Notes: generated by a model not told the origin, from the sequence alone. A stretch of DNA of 64,000 bases from Prochlorococcus_E sp000760215 (GCF_047303175.1 NZ_CP138945.1); one strand, 5' to 3'; shown: positions 1 through 6,071, counted from the first letter of the stretch. Numbers and translations are program-made.

Positions 1-158
1 TTGTGAAGTCGATTAGCCTTCTCTTTTCTGTAAACAGAGTTAGCATTCAAATCTGACTGGTCGTGATATTTACTTCCGTGAGCAGTTGCAATTAACTGAG
101 CCTTGTGAATGCGCTCAGCTCTTTTAATTTTAGAGCGAATTAGTGGGAGAGTGTTCAT
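1..158 (-). CDS. Small basic hypothetical protein (C-terminus outside window)
   Basis: An open frame starts at the ATG at 158 (minus strand) behind a good ribosome-binding site (GGAGG about 6 bases upstream) and runs off the left edge after 52 codons. The product begins MNTLPLIRSKIKRAERIH and is rich in Lys, Arg and His, with no membrane segment or lipobox. I do not recognise a family; the composition would suit a nucleic-acid-binding or ribosome-associated small protein, but that is only a guess. The strong RBS and the uninterrupted frame are the reasons for calling it a gene. Confidence 0.55.
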   Translation of the reverse strand, partial: MNTLPLIRSKIKRAERIHKAQLIATAHGSKYHDQSDLNANSVYRKEKANRLH

Positions 159-235
159 GACGTTCCTCCGAAATGACAGCCCCGTTCCCTGCTGTCAAAG
201 CATGCATCCCAGAAAAGGGACGAACGTTCTAAAAC

Positions 236-305
236 TGTAGCAACGGATACTAAATAAGCCTCTAAGCGAAGAGATAAGTGTAATATTATTGTAGCAACGG
301 ATACC
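236..305 (+). repeat. Two direct copies of a 15-bp sequence
   Basis: The sequence TGTAGCAACGGATAC occurs at 236-250 and again at 290-305 region, about 54 bases apart. Both copies are followed by a similar A/T-rich tail (TAAATA and CGAATA). They lie in the gap between the first gene and the fragment at 328. No function is evident. Confidence 0.5.
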
Positions 306-327
306 GAATATTCTCTTGCTTAATTTA

Positions 328-390
328 ATGACTAAAACCAACTTATCTAAAGAAGGACTTCGAATAGGGTACAGATTAGTCCCAAGTTGA
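328..390 (+). pseudogene. 5' fragment of the small gene at 5849
   Basis: The first 28 bases from the ATG at 328 match the start of the intact small gene at 5849: both encode MTKTNLSKE. After codon 9 the two diverge, and this copy stops after 20 codons at 388-390. It overlaps the 3' end of the opposite-strand gene at 376-840, which argues against it being functional. It belongs to a set of 5'-end duplications found throughout the island. Confidence 0.6.
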
Positions 391-840
391 CAGATCTGTA
401 TTCCCTGATGATCTTTGCATCCAAAAAATCTTCCAAGTTCCATCTACCTTTTTGAAAATCATTGAATAACTAGATAAATCATTGTTTTGCTCGCCTTTAT
501 AACTAAATGCTTCTTTCAAAGTAAAAGCAGAGAAGCCCCAGTCTGAATTTGCTTCTAAACGATGAATCTTGACTAGTTCAGAAAGCTCAACAACCAAGTC
601 TGCGTTGTTATACATTCCAATAAGACCTTCTGCCGTAATAGGGTTACCACTTGGTCTAATAGCTAAGAAATCTTCTGTGACATTAGAGGTCAAAAAAGAC
701 TTGTTTTCAGCTCTATTTGCAAAACCTGTAATAAGAGCTTGTATCTGTTGAGAATCTGAGGGCAATGTTTTAAAAAATGTTTGCTTAAAGGATCTCACAC
801 AAGAGAGAAGCTGCCTATATCGTTTGATTTTTTTGAGCAA
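376..840 (-). CDS. NTF2/SnoaL-like fold protein
   Basis: This is a 154-residue soluble protein. Its C-terminal half has the pattern of the NTF2-like superfamily (SnoaL/DUF4440 type): an acidic stretch, then YSMIFKKVDGTWKIFWMQRS, which resembles the last strands of the cone-shaped fold (a strand, a K-x-DG-x-WKI turn, then a final strand). Such proteins are small-molecule enzymes or binding modules, often of unknown substrate. The ATG at 840 gives a basic 25-residue N-terminus before the domain; the true start may be further inside. The gene stands alone between repeat-containing gaps. The fold call is by pattern only. Confidence 0.6.
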   Translation of the reverse strand: MLKKIKRYRQLLSCVRSFKQTFFKTLPSDSQQIQALITGFANRAENKSFLTSNVTEDFLAIRPSGNPITAEGLIGMYNNADLVVELSELVKIHRLEANSDWGFSAFTLKEAFSYKGEQNNDLSSYSMIFKKVDGTWKIFWMQRSSGNTDLSTWD

Positions 841-927
841 AAGCTCACGGCAAACGTCTTAATTTGATTAAATTACAACCCTCGTTATCTAATCATCATC
901 TAAGCCTTGGAGTGAATGGGATATTTC

Positions 928-1224
928 TTAATGAGTTACTCCACCATCCAAAATCGTGATATTGGTATCACTGGAATTAGCCCAACGCAACTTGCTCAAT
1001 TCTTGATATTCAGCACTGTTATAAGCGTCAATTGCAGCTTTTTTGGATGGGAACTCGATAATCACTGCTAATTTTCCACCTTGTCCTTCTACAGTTTTTG
1101 ACTCCATATCTTTAGCAAAGACTGCTCCTCCTAATGATTCAACCCAGGGTTGAAATGCTTCAACATATTCAGCAAATGCTGGATTAGTAACGGTTGTTGT
1201 GACAATCCAAAAACCCTTGGCCAT
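928..1224 (-). CDS. DUF1330 family protein
   Basis: A 98-residue protein beginning MAKGFWIVTTTVTNPAFAEY. It has the typical DUF1330 layout: an N-terminal strand, a YVEAFQPWVESLGG helix, AVIIEFPSKKAAIDAYNSAEYQEL, and a short C-terminal strand. The length is normal for this dimeric alpha/beta-barrel family, which is related to antibiotic biosynthesis monooxygenases and has no established substrate. It is transcribed leftward, convergent with nothing obvious, and divergent from the fragment at 1269. Confidence 0.85.
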   Translation of the reverse strand: MAKGFWIVTTTVTNPAFAEYVEAFQPWVESLGGAVFAKDMESKTVEGQGGKLAVIIEFPSKKAAIDAYNSAEYQELSKLRWANSSDTNITILDGGVTH

Positions 1225-1268
1225 CAGAAAAAAATCAATTCAAAACAGCTTTACATACTCCTTGCAAT

Positions 1269-1463
1269 TTGAAAATGTACGTCAGAAAATCAAATACAAA
1301 AGTCACTCGGTACGAAATCGAAGTTACAGCTCCTGAAACCTTTACAGCGAAGAGAATTGCATCAAAAGAGAGGGGTGCCTCTTGTATCCTGACTTTTAAA
1401 CTTTTAGATAAAAATACGACTATATTAATTTATTTTGAACGCATAGTTATTTGGTGGGTTTGA
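1269..1463 (+). pseudogene. Truncated copy of the N-terminal domain of the gene at 3843
   Basis: Bases 1306-1380 match 3895-3970 closely, with a single-base indel near the end. Both encode the sequence (I/T)EVTAPETFTAKRIA. After base 1380 the similarity ends abruptly, and the reading frame continues only as a short, low-complexity tail to 1463. In the intact gene this module is followed by a Ser/Gly linker and a membrane domain, which are missing here. It is best read as a 5' fragment rather than a functional gene. It lies immediately upstream of the EVE fragment at 1494. Confidence 0.65.
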
Positions 1464-1493
1464 GTACCCCAAAAAAGCCTCATACTAGCAACA

Positions 1494-1587
1494 ATTTTTG
1501 CTAAGATCCCTTGGTATGACTAAAGAAATTAACTACTGGCTAATGAAGAGTGAGCCTGCTTTTATACCAAGGGATCTTAAGGATTAA
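1494..1587 (+). repeat. EVE-gene 5' fragment, copy A
   Basis: From the ATG at 1516 the frame reads MTKEINYWLMKSEPAFIPRD and stops at 1585-1587. Residues 6 to 14 (NYWLMKSEP) match residues 7 to 15 of the intact EVE protein at 21465. The bases AACTACTGGCTAATGAAG are identical to the intact gene. The sequence just upstream (GCTAAGATCCCTTGGTATGAC) is very close to the upstream sequence of copy F at 19956. This is the outermost copy of the set. Confidence 0.85.
1502..1579. repeat. 16-bp perfect inverted repeat around EVE copy A
   Basis: TAAGATCCCTTGGTAT at 1502-1517 is exactly complementary to ATACCAAGGGATCTTA at 1564-1579. The 46-base interval holds the conserved EVE core. The left arm is the normal pre-ATG sequence of these copies; the right arm takes the place of EVE codons for GIDDLK. 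It could fold as a hairpin or mark a recombination site. It is not followed by a T-tract, so a terminator is unlikely. Confidence 0.75.
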
Positions 1588-1594
1588 GAAAATC

Positions 1595-1616
1595 CTGTTC
1601 AAACTCTGTTCAAACT
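1595..1616 (+). repeat. Perfect 2 x 11-bp tandem repeat
   Basis: CTGTTCAAACT is repeated head to tail at 1595-1605 and 1606-1616. It lies about 37 bases upstream of the ATG at 1654, comparable with the position of the 11-bp repeats upstream of the EVE gene. A diverged version of the same sequence occurs at 4389-4410. One helical turn per unit suggests binding of a protein to one face of the DNA. Confidence 0.75.
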
Positions 1617-1653
1617 TTTCCTATCTCAATGAGACTCAAATATTGCCTCTGCG

Positions 1654-1746
1654 ATGGGTCACACAATTGAAGTTCAATTAGAAAATTGTGCAAGATTTAT
1701 TCCTGATGGAACAGCTGATCTTTACGCCAAGAGAAATAAATCTGCT
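1654..1746 (+). pseudogene. Gene fragment sharing the DGTADLYAKRN segment
   Basis: The frame from the ATG at 1654 encodes MGHTIEVQLENC and then GTADLYAKRNKSAKAL before running into a terminator hairpin at 1747. Bases 1708-1737 match 27 of 30 positions of the opposite strand at 12860-12889, which encodes GTADLYAKRNQTAKAA followed by a stop. Both look like pieces of one small gene I do not recognise. The ORF can be read further (to 1953) but only by passing through the terminator and the opposite-strand gene, so I end it here. It could also be an intact gene of about 30 to 40 codons. Confidence 0.45.
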
Positions 1747-1773
1747 AAAGCCCTGTTTGAGCAGGGCTTTTTT
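1747..1773 (+). terminator. Rho-independent terminator
   Basis: AAAGCCCTG at 1747-1755 and CAGGGCTTT at 1762-1770 form a 9-bp stem with a 6-base loop, followed by a run of T to 1773. It would end transcription from the frame at 1654. The A-rich left flank would also serve the leftward gene at 1789-2118. Confidence 0.85.
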
Positions 1774-1788
1774 CTGTGCAATCAAACC

Positions 1789-2118
1789 CTATGCGACTAC
1801 TTTCTTAGCCGTGTCTTTAATTGCATCAACAGCTTTATCAACTGTTTCTTTAACAGGGTTACTTGCAGATGGAGCCAGAGCTTTCAACTCACTCTTAAGA
1901 GATTTCTCTCGCTCAAGCAAATGTGTTCTCTGCTTCTCATAAGCATCCTCTAATCGTTTTCGTTGATCAACTACTGAATCAAGCTCCTCTTGATGGTGTT
2001 GAACTTTTAATTGAGCCATCTCGCTATCAGAGATGACATAAACAGGACGATAGAAAGAAGGAGCAAGAGAGAAACGAGTAACTGAATACATCACTACGAA
2101 TGCGAACAACAAATTCAC
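1789..2118 (-). CDS. Membrane-anchored coiled-coil protein
   Basis: A 109-residue protein. The N-terminus (residues 1 to about 20, MNLLFAFVVMYSVTRFSLAP) is hydrophobic and may be a signal anchor. Residues 35 to 85 form a strongly charged, probably coiled-coil helix (KRLEDAYEKQRTHLLEREKSLKSELK). The tail is Ala/Lys-rich (KETVDKAVDAIKDTAKKVVA), like LEA-type or phasin-like helices. No catalytic family is recognised. The gene ends just after the terminator at 1747-1773, which could work for both strands. Confidence 0.6.
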   Translation of the reverse strand: MNLLFAFVVMYSVTRFSLAPSFYRPVYVISDSEMAQLKVQHHQEELDSVVDQRKRLEDAYEKQRTHLLEREKSLKSELKALAPSASNPVKETVDKAVDAIKDTAKKVVA

Positions 2119-2257
2119 TATGCGCCAAGTAGTTGTTTTTGATGGTGATATAAACCGTAGAAAATGATGCGGTATCTACACCGAACTTCGGTCTCTACGA
2201 CACAACCCCCCAGTAATAACCGAAGCAAGAGATAAGCAATCACCTATGTATACAGGG

Positions 2258-2347
2258 AGAAAGAGTCGAGCTGAACGTTAAACGCAGCCAAAGAAAGCTG
2301 ATAGAAAGAGTCGAGCTGAACGTTAAACGCAGCCAAAGAAAGCTGAT
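2258..2347 (+). repeat. 45-bp tandem duplication
   Basis: The unit starting AGAAAGAGTCGAGCTGAACG at 2258 is repeated exactly at 2303, and the second unit ends near 2347. The copies are identical along their full length, so the duplication is recent or is being homogenised. There is no coding frame through it. Confidence 0.9.
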
Positions 2348-2530
2348 AGGAAGAATAATCTATTCACTCTACCGGTTTTTCTGAAATTAGAGTCATTCAA
2401 ACATATAGGGCTAATTTAAAGTAGGCATAATAAAGAGTAACTTCAGCATCTCTACTAATGAGAGACAAGAATACACTCAGGAGATAATTAAGACAATATT
2501 AAATAGACGTATAAATAGGTATAAACCCTC

Positions 2531-2559
2531 TTGAGCAAATGATTTAACCGTCATATATA
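2531..2559 (+). promoter_or_regulatory. Probable sigma-70 type promoter for the CP12-like gene
   Basis: TTGAGC at 2531-2536 and TATATA at 2554-2559 are separated by 17 bases. The start would fall about 20 bases before the AAGGAGG ribosome-binding site of the gene at 2585. It is predicted from sequence only. Confidence 0.5.
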
Positions 2560-2584
2560 GTCTTAGCAATCAACAAGGAGGATT

Positions 2585-2755
2585 ATGAAGCTGGTATCAC
2601 CTTTCACCATCCTTAACGGCGCAGTAAGTGACGTCTGGAGGATGCACGATTTCAATTACAATTTGCCAAAACCAGAAGCAGATAAAATTTTTAAGTGGGA
2701 AGCAGAATGCCTTAGCAATCCAACAAAAGCCAACTGCAAGTTGTATGAAGTGTAA
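2585..2755 (+). CDS. Small protein with a CP12-like C-terminal hairpin
   Basis: A 56-residue protein starting at an ATG with a strong RBS (AAGGAGG). The last 20 residues, ending ECLSNPTKANCKLYEV, match the C-terminal GAPDH-binding hairpin of CP12: two Cys eight residues apart, Asn-Pro inside the loop, and a Tyr three residues after the second Cys. CP12 is the redox-switched scaffold that inactivates GAPDH and phosphoribulokinase in the dark. The PRK-binding AWD_VEEL segment and the N-terminal Cys pair are missing; the N-terminal half (MKLVSPFTILNGAVSDVWRM) is unlike CP12. A role in redox control of GAPDH is inferred from the motif only. The gene ends just before the OsmC-like frame. Confidence 0.6.
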   Translation: MKLVSPFTILNGAVSDVWRMHDFNYNLPKPEADKIFKWEAECLSNPTKANCKLYEV

Positions 2756-2760
2756 ACAAG

Positions 2761-3171
2761 ATTATTTGTAAATATCTTGGGAACTTACATACAGAGGCTC
2801 TCCATACTCTTTCAGGGCAAACACTAACAACCGATGCACCTATAGATCACGAGGGAGAAAGTAAGAGTTTCGCACCCACTGATTTAGTCGCAACTGCGTT
2901 GGGAACGTGTTTTCTGACAGTTATGGGTATTTCAGCTAAAAGAGAAGGTTGGGATATAGGAGAGATAACAGCAGAGGTTAATAAAAAGATGACTCTAAAA
3001 GGACCCAGGGCAATTGAATCAATTTCTATTCAACTTTTCATGCCTATTGATTTATCGATAGAGAGGTTAAAAGTTCTTCAGAAAGCAACTGAAGATTGCC
3101 CGGTACTAAGAAGCCTGAAAAGCTCATTAAAGCTCACAGTCCATTGGATCACTAATAAAAGGAGGTATTAA
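2761..3171 (+). CDS. OsmC-like peroxiredoxin family protein; start codon unclear
   Basis: The frame encodes KIICKYLGNLHTEALHTLSG, then FAPTDLVATALGTCFLTVMG, and ends with TEDCPVLRSLK. These are the hallmarks of OsmC/YhfA proteins, thiol-dependent peroxidases whose two Cys (GTC and DCP) reduce organic hydroperoxides. Conserved family sequence extends upstream to about 2761, but there is no in-frame ATG, GTG or TTG before the TTG at 2899, and a stop lies at 2746-2748. Translation may begin at ATT (2761 or 2764), or the start codon was lost (GTA AAC AAG where ATG AAC AAG would be expected). Starting at 2899 would remove the first third of the domain. The stop overlaps the RBS of the next gene. 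Confidence 0.7.
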   Translation: MICKYLGNLHTEALHTLSGQTLTTDAPIDHEGESKSFAPTDLVATALGTCFLTVMGISAKREGWDIGEITAEVNKKMTLKGPRAIESISIQLFMPIDLSIERLKVLQKATEDCPVLRSLKSSLKLTVHWITNKRRY

Positions 3172-3172
3172 A

Positions 3173-3694
3173 ATGCATCTTGAATTCACCCCTATTCAAA
3201 TTTTCAGAGAAACACCTCAGGTTACTTTCTTCGATGCAGGAGTAAGAGCATCGAATGGTTGCGATGTCGTTATGCATCGAGGAAGTGCGACATCTCCTCC
3301 TAATGACGAGGAATTTGAACAGTATTATGTACACCAGTTTCAAGTTGATCATAACTTAGTTATCGAAGGCAAAAGAACATTCACTTTGCTAAATCCTTCA
3401 TGGGATGAACCTCATCATGTGATTTTTCTAAGGCGAGAGATGGGAGCACTGCAAATTCCTATAGGGACTTATCACAGATCAGTTTCAGGGAAAGAAGGAA
3501 GTATTGTTATCAATCAATCAATAAGAAAACAGGGCTTTGACCCTAACAAAGAGTTTATTCCTGTAAGCCTGCGAGAAAGAAAAGATTTGAGAGAGGCAAA
3601 AGCTACAGAACCTATTTTTTGGGTATACGAAAACAAGAGAATAAAAAGAATTGAGCTAAATCCATTACAACTAGAAGGCTCGCAACAATTCTAA
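3173..3694 (+). CDS. Cupin-like (RmlC-type) protein
   Basis: A 173-residue soluble protein that starts one base after the OsmC-like stop, with GGAGG inside the end of that gene, so the two are probably co-translated. The middle portion (YYVHQFQVDHNLVIEGKRTF, HHVIFLRREMGALQIPIGTYHRSVSG) looks like a beta-barrel of the RmlC/cupin type: a strand with His, a glycine turn, and an IPIGTYHRS motif like the second cupin motif. It may bind a sugar nucleotide or a metal, but the substrate is not evident. I have no exact family name for it. Confidence 0.65.
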   Translation: MHLEFTPIQIFRETPQVTFFDAGVRASNGCDVVMHRGSATSPPNDEEFEQYYVHQFQVDHNLVIEGKRTFTLLNPSWDEPHHVIFLRREMGALQIPIGTYHRSVSGKEGSIVINQSIRKQGFDPNKEFIPVSLRERKDLREAKATEPIFWVYENKRIKRIELNPLQLEGSQQF

Positions 3695-3715
3695 TAATGT
3701 TTCTATCTGAGCCAA

Positions 3716-3763
3716 ATGAAGCATGCAGTTATCTCCTGCCTACATGCCAACCATCAAGCATAG
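3716..3763 (+). pseudogene. 5' fragment of the metallophosphatase gene at 14667
   Basis: The frame from the ATG at 3716 encodes MKHAVISCLHANHQA and stops. The first 12 codons specify the same residues as the first 12 codons of the metallophosphatase at 14667, and 32 of the first 36 or so bases are identical. The similarity ends in mid-gene, exactly as in the EVE fragments. The full gene lies 11 kb away in the same orientation. Confidence 0.8.
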
Positions 3764-3842
3764 CTTTATAATGAATCGTTAAAATAGATTGGTATAATAA
3801 TTAGGATTATCTGGTTAGCTGTACTTCTACAAATTTAAAAAA

Positions 3843-4385
3843 ATGCCAAAGTTTAGAGTGGTCATTTGGAAAACCCAAACAGACCCATCATTACCTCGGT
3901 ACGAAACCGAAGTTACGGCTCCTGAAACCTTTACCGCGAAGAGAATTGCAGCAACAAGAGAGGGTTGCCTTGAATCTGAGTGCACACCTTTTCTAATAAA
4001 CGAACCTCAATCAACATCATCTTCAGGCGGTTCTTCTACAGTCTCTGGCTCTGGCTTCAAGCCTGATCCTAATCTCATACCTAATCTAATCAATTTTGTT
4101 CAAATAGTTTTACCCTATTTAAAGTACCTTTATATAATTAATGCTATTGGAGAAGAGCAAGAAGAAAGAAAAGCCAATTTAAGAGACAATGAAAGAAGTC
4201 TTATAAAAAAACGAAAATTTTGGGTTTTTGGTGTAATTATTTTCATTTTTTCACTGATCACAGTTTTACCACTAATTCCACTATTAATTATTCATCTAGG
4301 CTATTTTTTCGGCATAAGAAAATTCTATGTTAAAACGGGAAATAAATTATTGTTAGTTTCTCTTGTTGAAAAATTTAATCGATAA
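3843..4385 (+). CDS. Two-domain membrane protein with an N-terminal TAPETFTAKRIA module
   Basis: A 180-residue protein. Residues 1-45 form a compact module (MPKFRVVIWKTQTD, then RYETEVTAPETFTAKRIAAT and a Cys-rich EGCLESEC). Residues 55-75 are a Ser/Gly/Pro linker. Residues 80-100 are hydrophobic, and 130-160 form one or two transmembrane helices (FWVFGVIIFIFSLITVLPLI). The N-terminal module recurs as a fragment at 1269. I do not recognise a named family. The N-terminus probably faces the cytoplasm. Confidence 0.55.
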   Translation: MPKFRVVIWKTQTDPSLPRYETEVTAPETFTAKRIAATREGCLESECTPFLINEPQSTSSSGGSSTVSGSGFKPDPNLIPNLINFVQIVLPYLKYLYIINAIGEEQEERKANLRDNERSLIKKRKFWVFGVIIFIFSLITVLPLIPLLIIHLGYFFGIRKFYVKTGNKLLLVSLVEKFNR

Positions 4386-4388
4386 ATT

Positions 4389-4410
4389 CTGTTCGAACCT
4401 TGTTAGAACT
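4389..4410 (+). repeat. Imperfect 2 x 11-bp tandem repeat
   Basis: CTGTTCGAACC at 4389-4399 is followed by TTGTTAGAACT at 4400-4410. It is a diverged version of the perfect repeat at 1595-1616, including the following TTTC. It sits directly after the stop of the gene at 3843. Confidence 0.55.
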
Positions 4411-4555
4411 TTTCTTCAGTTTTTAAAAGTGCCTTAGGCAGGCATAATCTCTAGATTGAGGCAACCCGCATAAGAAATATTTCCATCTAGTCCAAGCTTG
4501 AGGGACAGATATCTTTTTATTAGCTCGTATATGTGGCAATAGCGTCAAGACAATC

Positions 4556-4666
4556 ATGGATACCTACGAAAGGATCGACATACGTAAGAGAACAAAAGAA
4601 ATTACTGATATTGAGTACGGAAAGAAGACAAGCAATACAGCAGTTGTGCAGCTATATACTGATTAA
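4556..4666 (+). CDS. Possible 36-residue peptide
   Basis: An ATG at 4556 opens a frame encoding MDTYERIDIRKRTKEITD and ending VVQLYTD before a TAA. It is hydrophilic and charged. There is no clear ribosome-binding site, and it lies convergent to the gene at 4668-5183. I list it because nothing else explains this stretch; it may be a chance frame. Confidence 0.2.
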   Translation: MDTYERIDIRKRTKEITDIEYGKKTSNTAVVQLYTD

Positions 4667-4667
4667 A

Positions 4668-5183
4668 TTAAGTAGTCTCATCTTCCTCAAAGAAAGAGCT
4701 GTAAAGTATCTTTCCCATAATTCTTTGTCTCTCTAAATTATATTCGGCCTCAAGTTTTTTTAATCGTTCATCCACTTCTTCCTCTACCCAAAGCTCAATA
4801 GTATCAAATGGTTCTGTCAAACAATAAGCCCAAAGCCAGATAAACTGTTCAACCATCTCTACTTTGCATTCATTCAAGTTCCCCTTTCCGTCTCTCAAGC
4901 AAGCCTCGTAATCATTCCAAACTTCTTCTTTGTCAGACTTATTGCGTTCAATAATCTCATCTTTCCACTTGTCCCAAAAAAGAAGTTTTTCGTCACTTCC
5001 ACGTAGCGTAAAAGCTGCTTCCAGATGAGCAATTTCTTTTTCTTTATCACTTTTAAGGAAACGGTGTTCACTTTCAAAACCTACATTTCCGACTGAGCTC
5101 GGACCAGAAATATTAATCTCTTCCAACTCATGAAAAGTGTAAGTAGCAATAATTTCTTCATAGGCCGATTCGAATCTATTCAT
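4668..5183 (-). CDS. Acidic hypothetical protein
   Basis: A 171-residue soluble protein, rich in Glu, Lys and Trp, predicted mostly helical. No signal peptide or membrane segment is seen. Residues 85-105 contain two Cys (EACLRDGKGNLNECKVEM). The C-terminal 50 residues (WVEEEVDERLKKLEAEYNLE) look like a coiled coil. I do not recognise a family. It is the only leftward gene between the gene at 3843 and the palindromic repeat array at 5290. Confidence 0.55.
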   Translation of the reverse strand: MNRFESAYEEIIATYTFHELEEINISGPSSVGNVGFESEHRFLKSDKEKEIAHLEAAFTLRGSDEKLLFWDKWKDEIIERNKSDKEEVWNDYEACLRDGKGNLNECKVEMVEQFIWLWAYCLTEPFDTIELWVEEEVDERLKKLEAEYNLERQRIMGKILYSSFFEEDETT

Positions 5184-5289
5184 GAAGCCCTTTCTCTTAC
5201 TGTCTTATTTAGCAAATGAATGTCCTTAAAAACATATGACTTAAGAAACCTATTCATTCTAAAGGAAGTGATCAAGTGGACACCTTAAA

Positions 5290-5625
5290 GGAGAAGCTAA
5301 CCACCCCTTTATAAAGGGGGAGGGGAAAAGTTAACCACGCCTCTATAAAGGGAGAAGAGAGCGCTAACGGGGACTCTATACAAGGGGAGAATAAGCAACC
5401 ACGCCTGTATACAGGAGGAGGAGAAGAGTAAACCACCCCTCTATACACGGAGAAGGGAGAGGTAATGGGGACTTTATACAGGGGAGGATAAGCAACCACC
5501 CCTGTATAAAGGAGGAGGGAAAAGCTAACCACCCCTGTATAAAGGAGGAGGAAAACCCATTCCACAAATACATAGTCAGAGCAATGGACCTGCCAAGTGG
5601 CCCCCTATACAGGCAGAAGGAAGAC
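5290..5625. repeat. Degenerate array of about nine palindromic units
   Basis: Units of about 33-36 bases share the pattern ACCACCCCTNTATANAGGNGG followed by an AG-rich spacer. Their centres are near 5311, 5345, 5378, 5409, 5443, 5477, 5505, 5538 and 5608. Several cores are palindromic: CCCCTTTATAAAGGGG at 5304-5319 and CCTGTATACAGG at 5404-5415. Where one arm differs from the consensus the other often changes too, which suggests pairing or dyad binding is kept. A related motif occurs alone at 2243-2257. Confidence 0.85.
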
Positions 5626-5652
5626 AAACATACCTACAACAATTTCCTTTAC

Positions 5653-5685
5653 TGATGTTCGGGTGAGCGCAGCGAACGAACATCA
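5653..5685. repeat. Stem-loop with GAGCGCAGCGAA loop
   Basis: TGATGTTCG at 5653-5661 pairs with CGAACATCA at 5677-5685 around a 15-base loop (GGTGAGCGCAGCGAA). There is no T-tract, so it is not a typical terminator. It resembles dispersed stem-loop elements of the GAGCGNAGCGAAC kind. Its function is unknown. Confidence 0.65.
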
Positions 5686-5848
5686 CGAAAGCACCGTCTG
5701 TATCTCCCAAACACACAAACCCCAACACTCAATATCTAAAGGTTCAACCCTGATGATTCTGCTGTCCCCTCATAGGACATTCCGCATCATCCTTGTTGAG
5801 ACTGTATGGATAGATAGATAGTTAATTAATTCACAATCACTATTACCT

Positions 5849-5995
5849 ATGACTAAAACCAACTTATCTAAAGAAGAACTTCAAAGACGTAAGGAGTTAA
5901 GAGACAGACTTCTGGAAGCAATCGATAGGAGTCAGGATGAAAATAAGACTATTTTTAATCCTTGGGATAAGAGGATTAATTACTTGGACTATTAG
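5849..5995 (+). CDS. Small charged hypothetical protein (48 residues)
   Basis: The frame from the ATG at 5849 encodes MTKTNLSKEELQRRKELRDR and ends IFNPWDKRINYLDY. It is helical, highly charged and lacks membrane segments. A truncated duplicate of its first nine codons lies at 328. The duplication shows that this start is the real one, because both copies share the ATG. I do not recognise a family. Confidence 0.5.
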   Translation: MTKTNLSKEELQRRKELRDRLLEAIDRSQDENKTIFNPWDKRINYLDY

Positions 5996-6071
5996 GACTG
6001 ATTAGTCTCGGGTATAGGCAAACCTAATTGCTCTTGTCTATCCATTCTTTACCCCTCCCCATTACACCTAG

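Larger units (their letters stand above)
2119..2584. other. Repeat-bearing intergenic region
   Basis: No convincing gene is seen in these 466 bases. They hold a motif at about 2243-2257 (CTATGTATACAGGG) resembling the palindromic units at 5290-5625, a 45-bp tandem duplication at 2258-2347, and a likely promoter at 2531-2559 for the gene at 2585. The rest is A/T-rich without clear structure. Confidence 0.6.
5184..5848. other. Long non-coding repeat region
   Basis: No gene is supported in these 665 bases. The frames that can be read across 5272-5627 on the minus strand are only the translation of the tandem repeat (LLYTGVV periodicity) and lack start signals. The region contains the degenerate palindromic array (5290-5625) and a stem-loop (5653-5685), followed by a featureless stretch up to the gene at 5849. 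Confidence 0.65.

Noticed and set aside
5290..5625. Possible CRISPR array
   Set aside because: The units are degenerate and palindromic, the intervening sequence is itself repetitive (AG-rich), there are no unique spacers of constant length and no cas genes are near.
5272..5627. Minus-strand frames with LLYTGVV periodicity as a repeat protein
   Set aside because: They are translations of the palindromic DNA array in two frames, without ribosome-binding sites; both frames are equally open, as expected for repeats lacking stops by chance.
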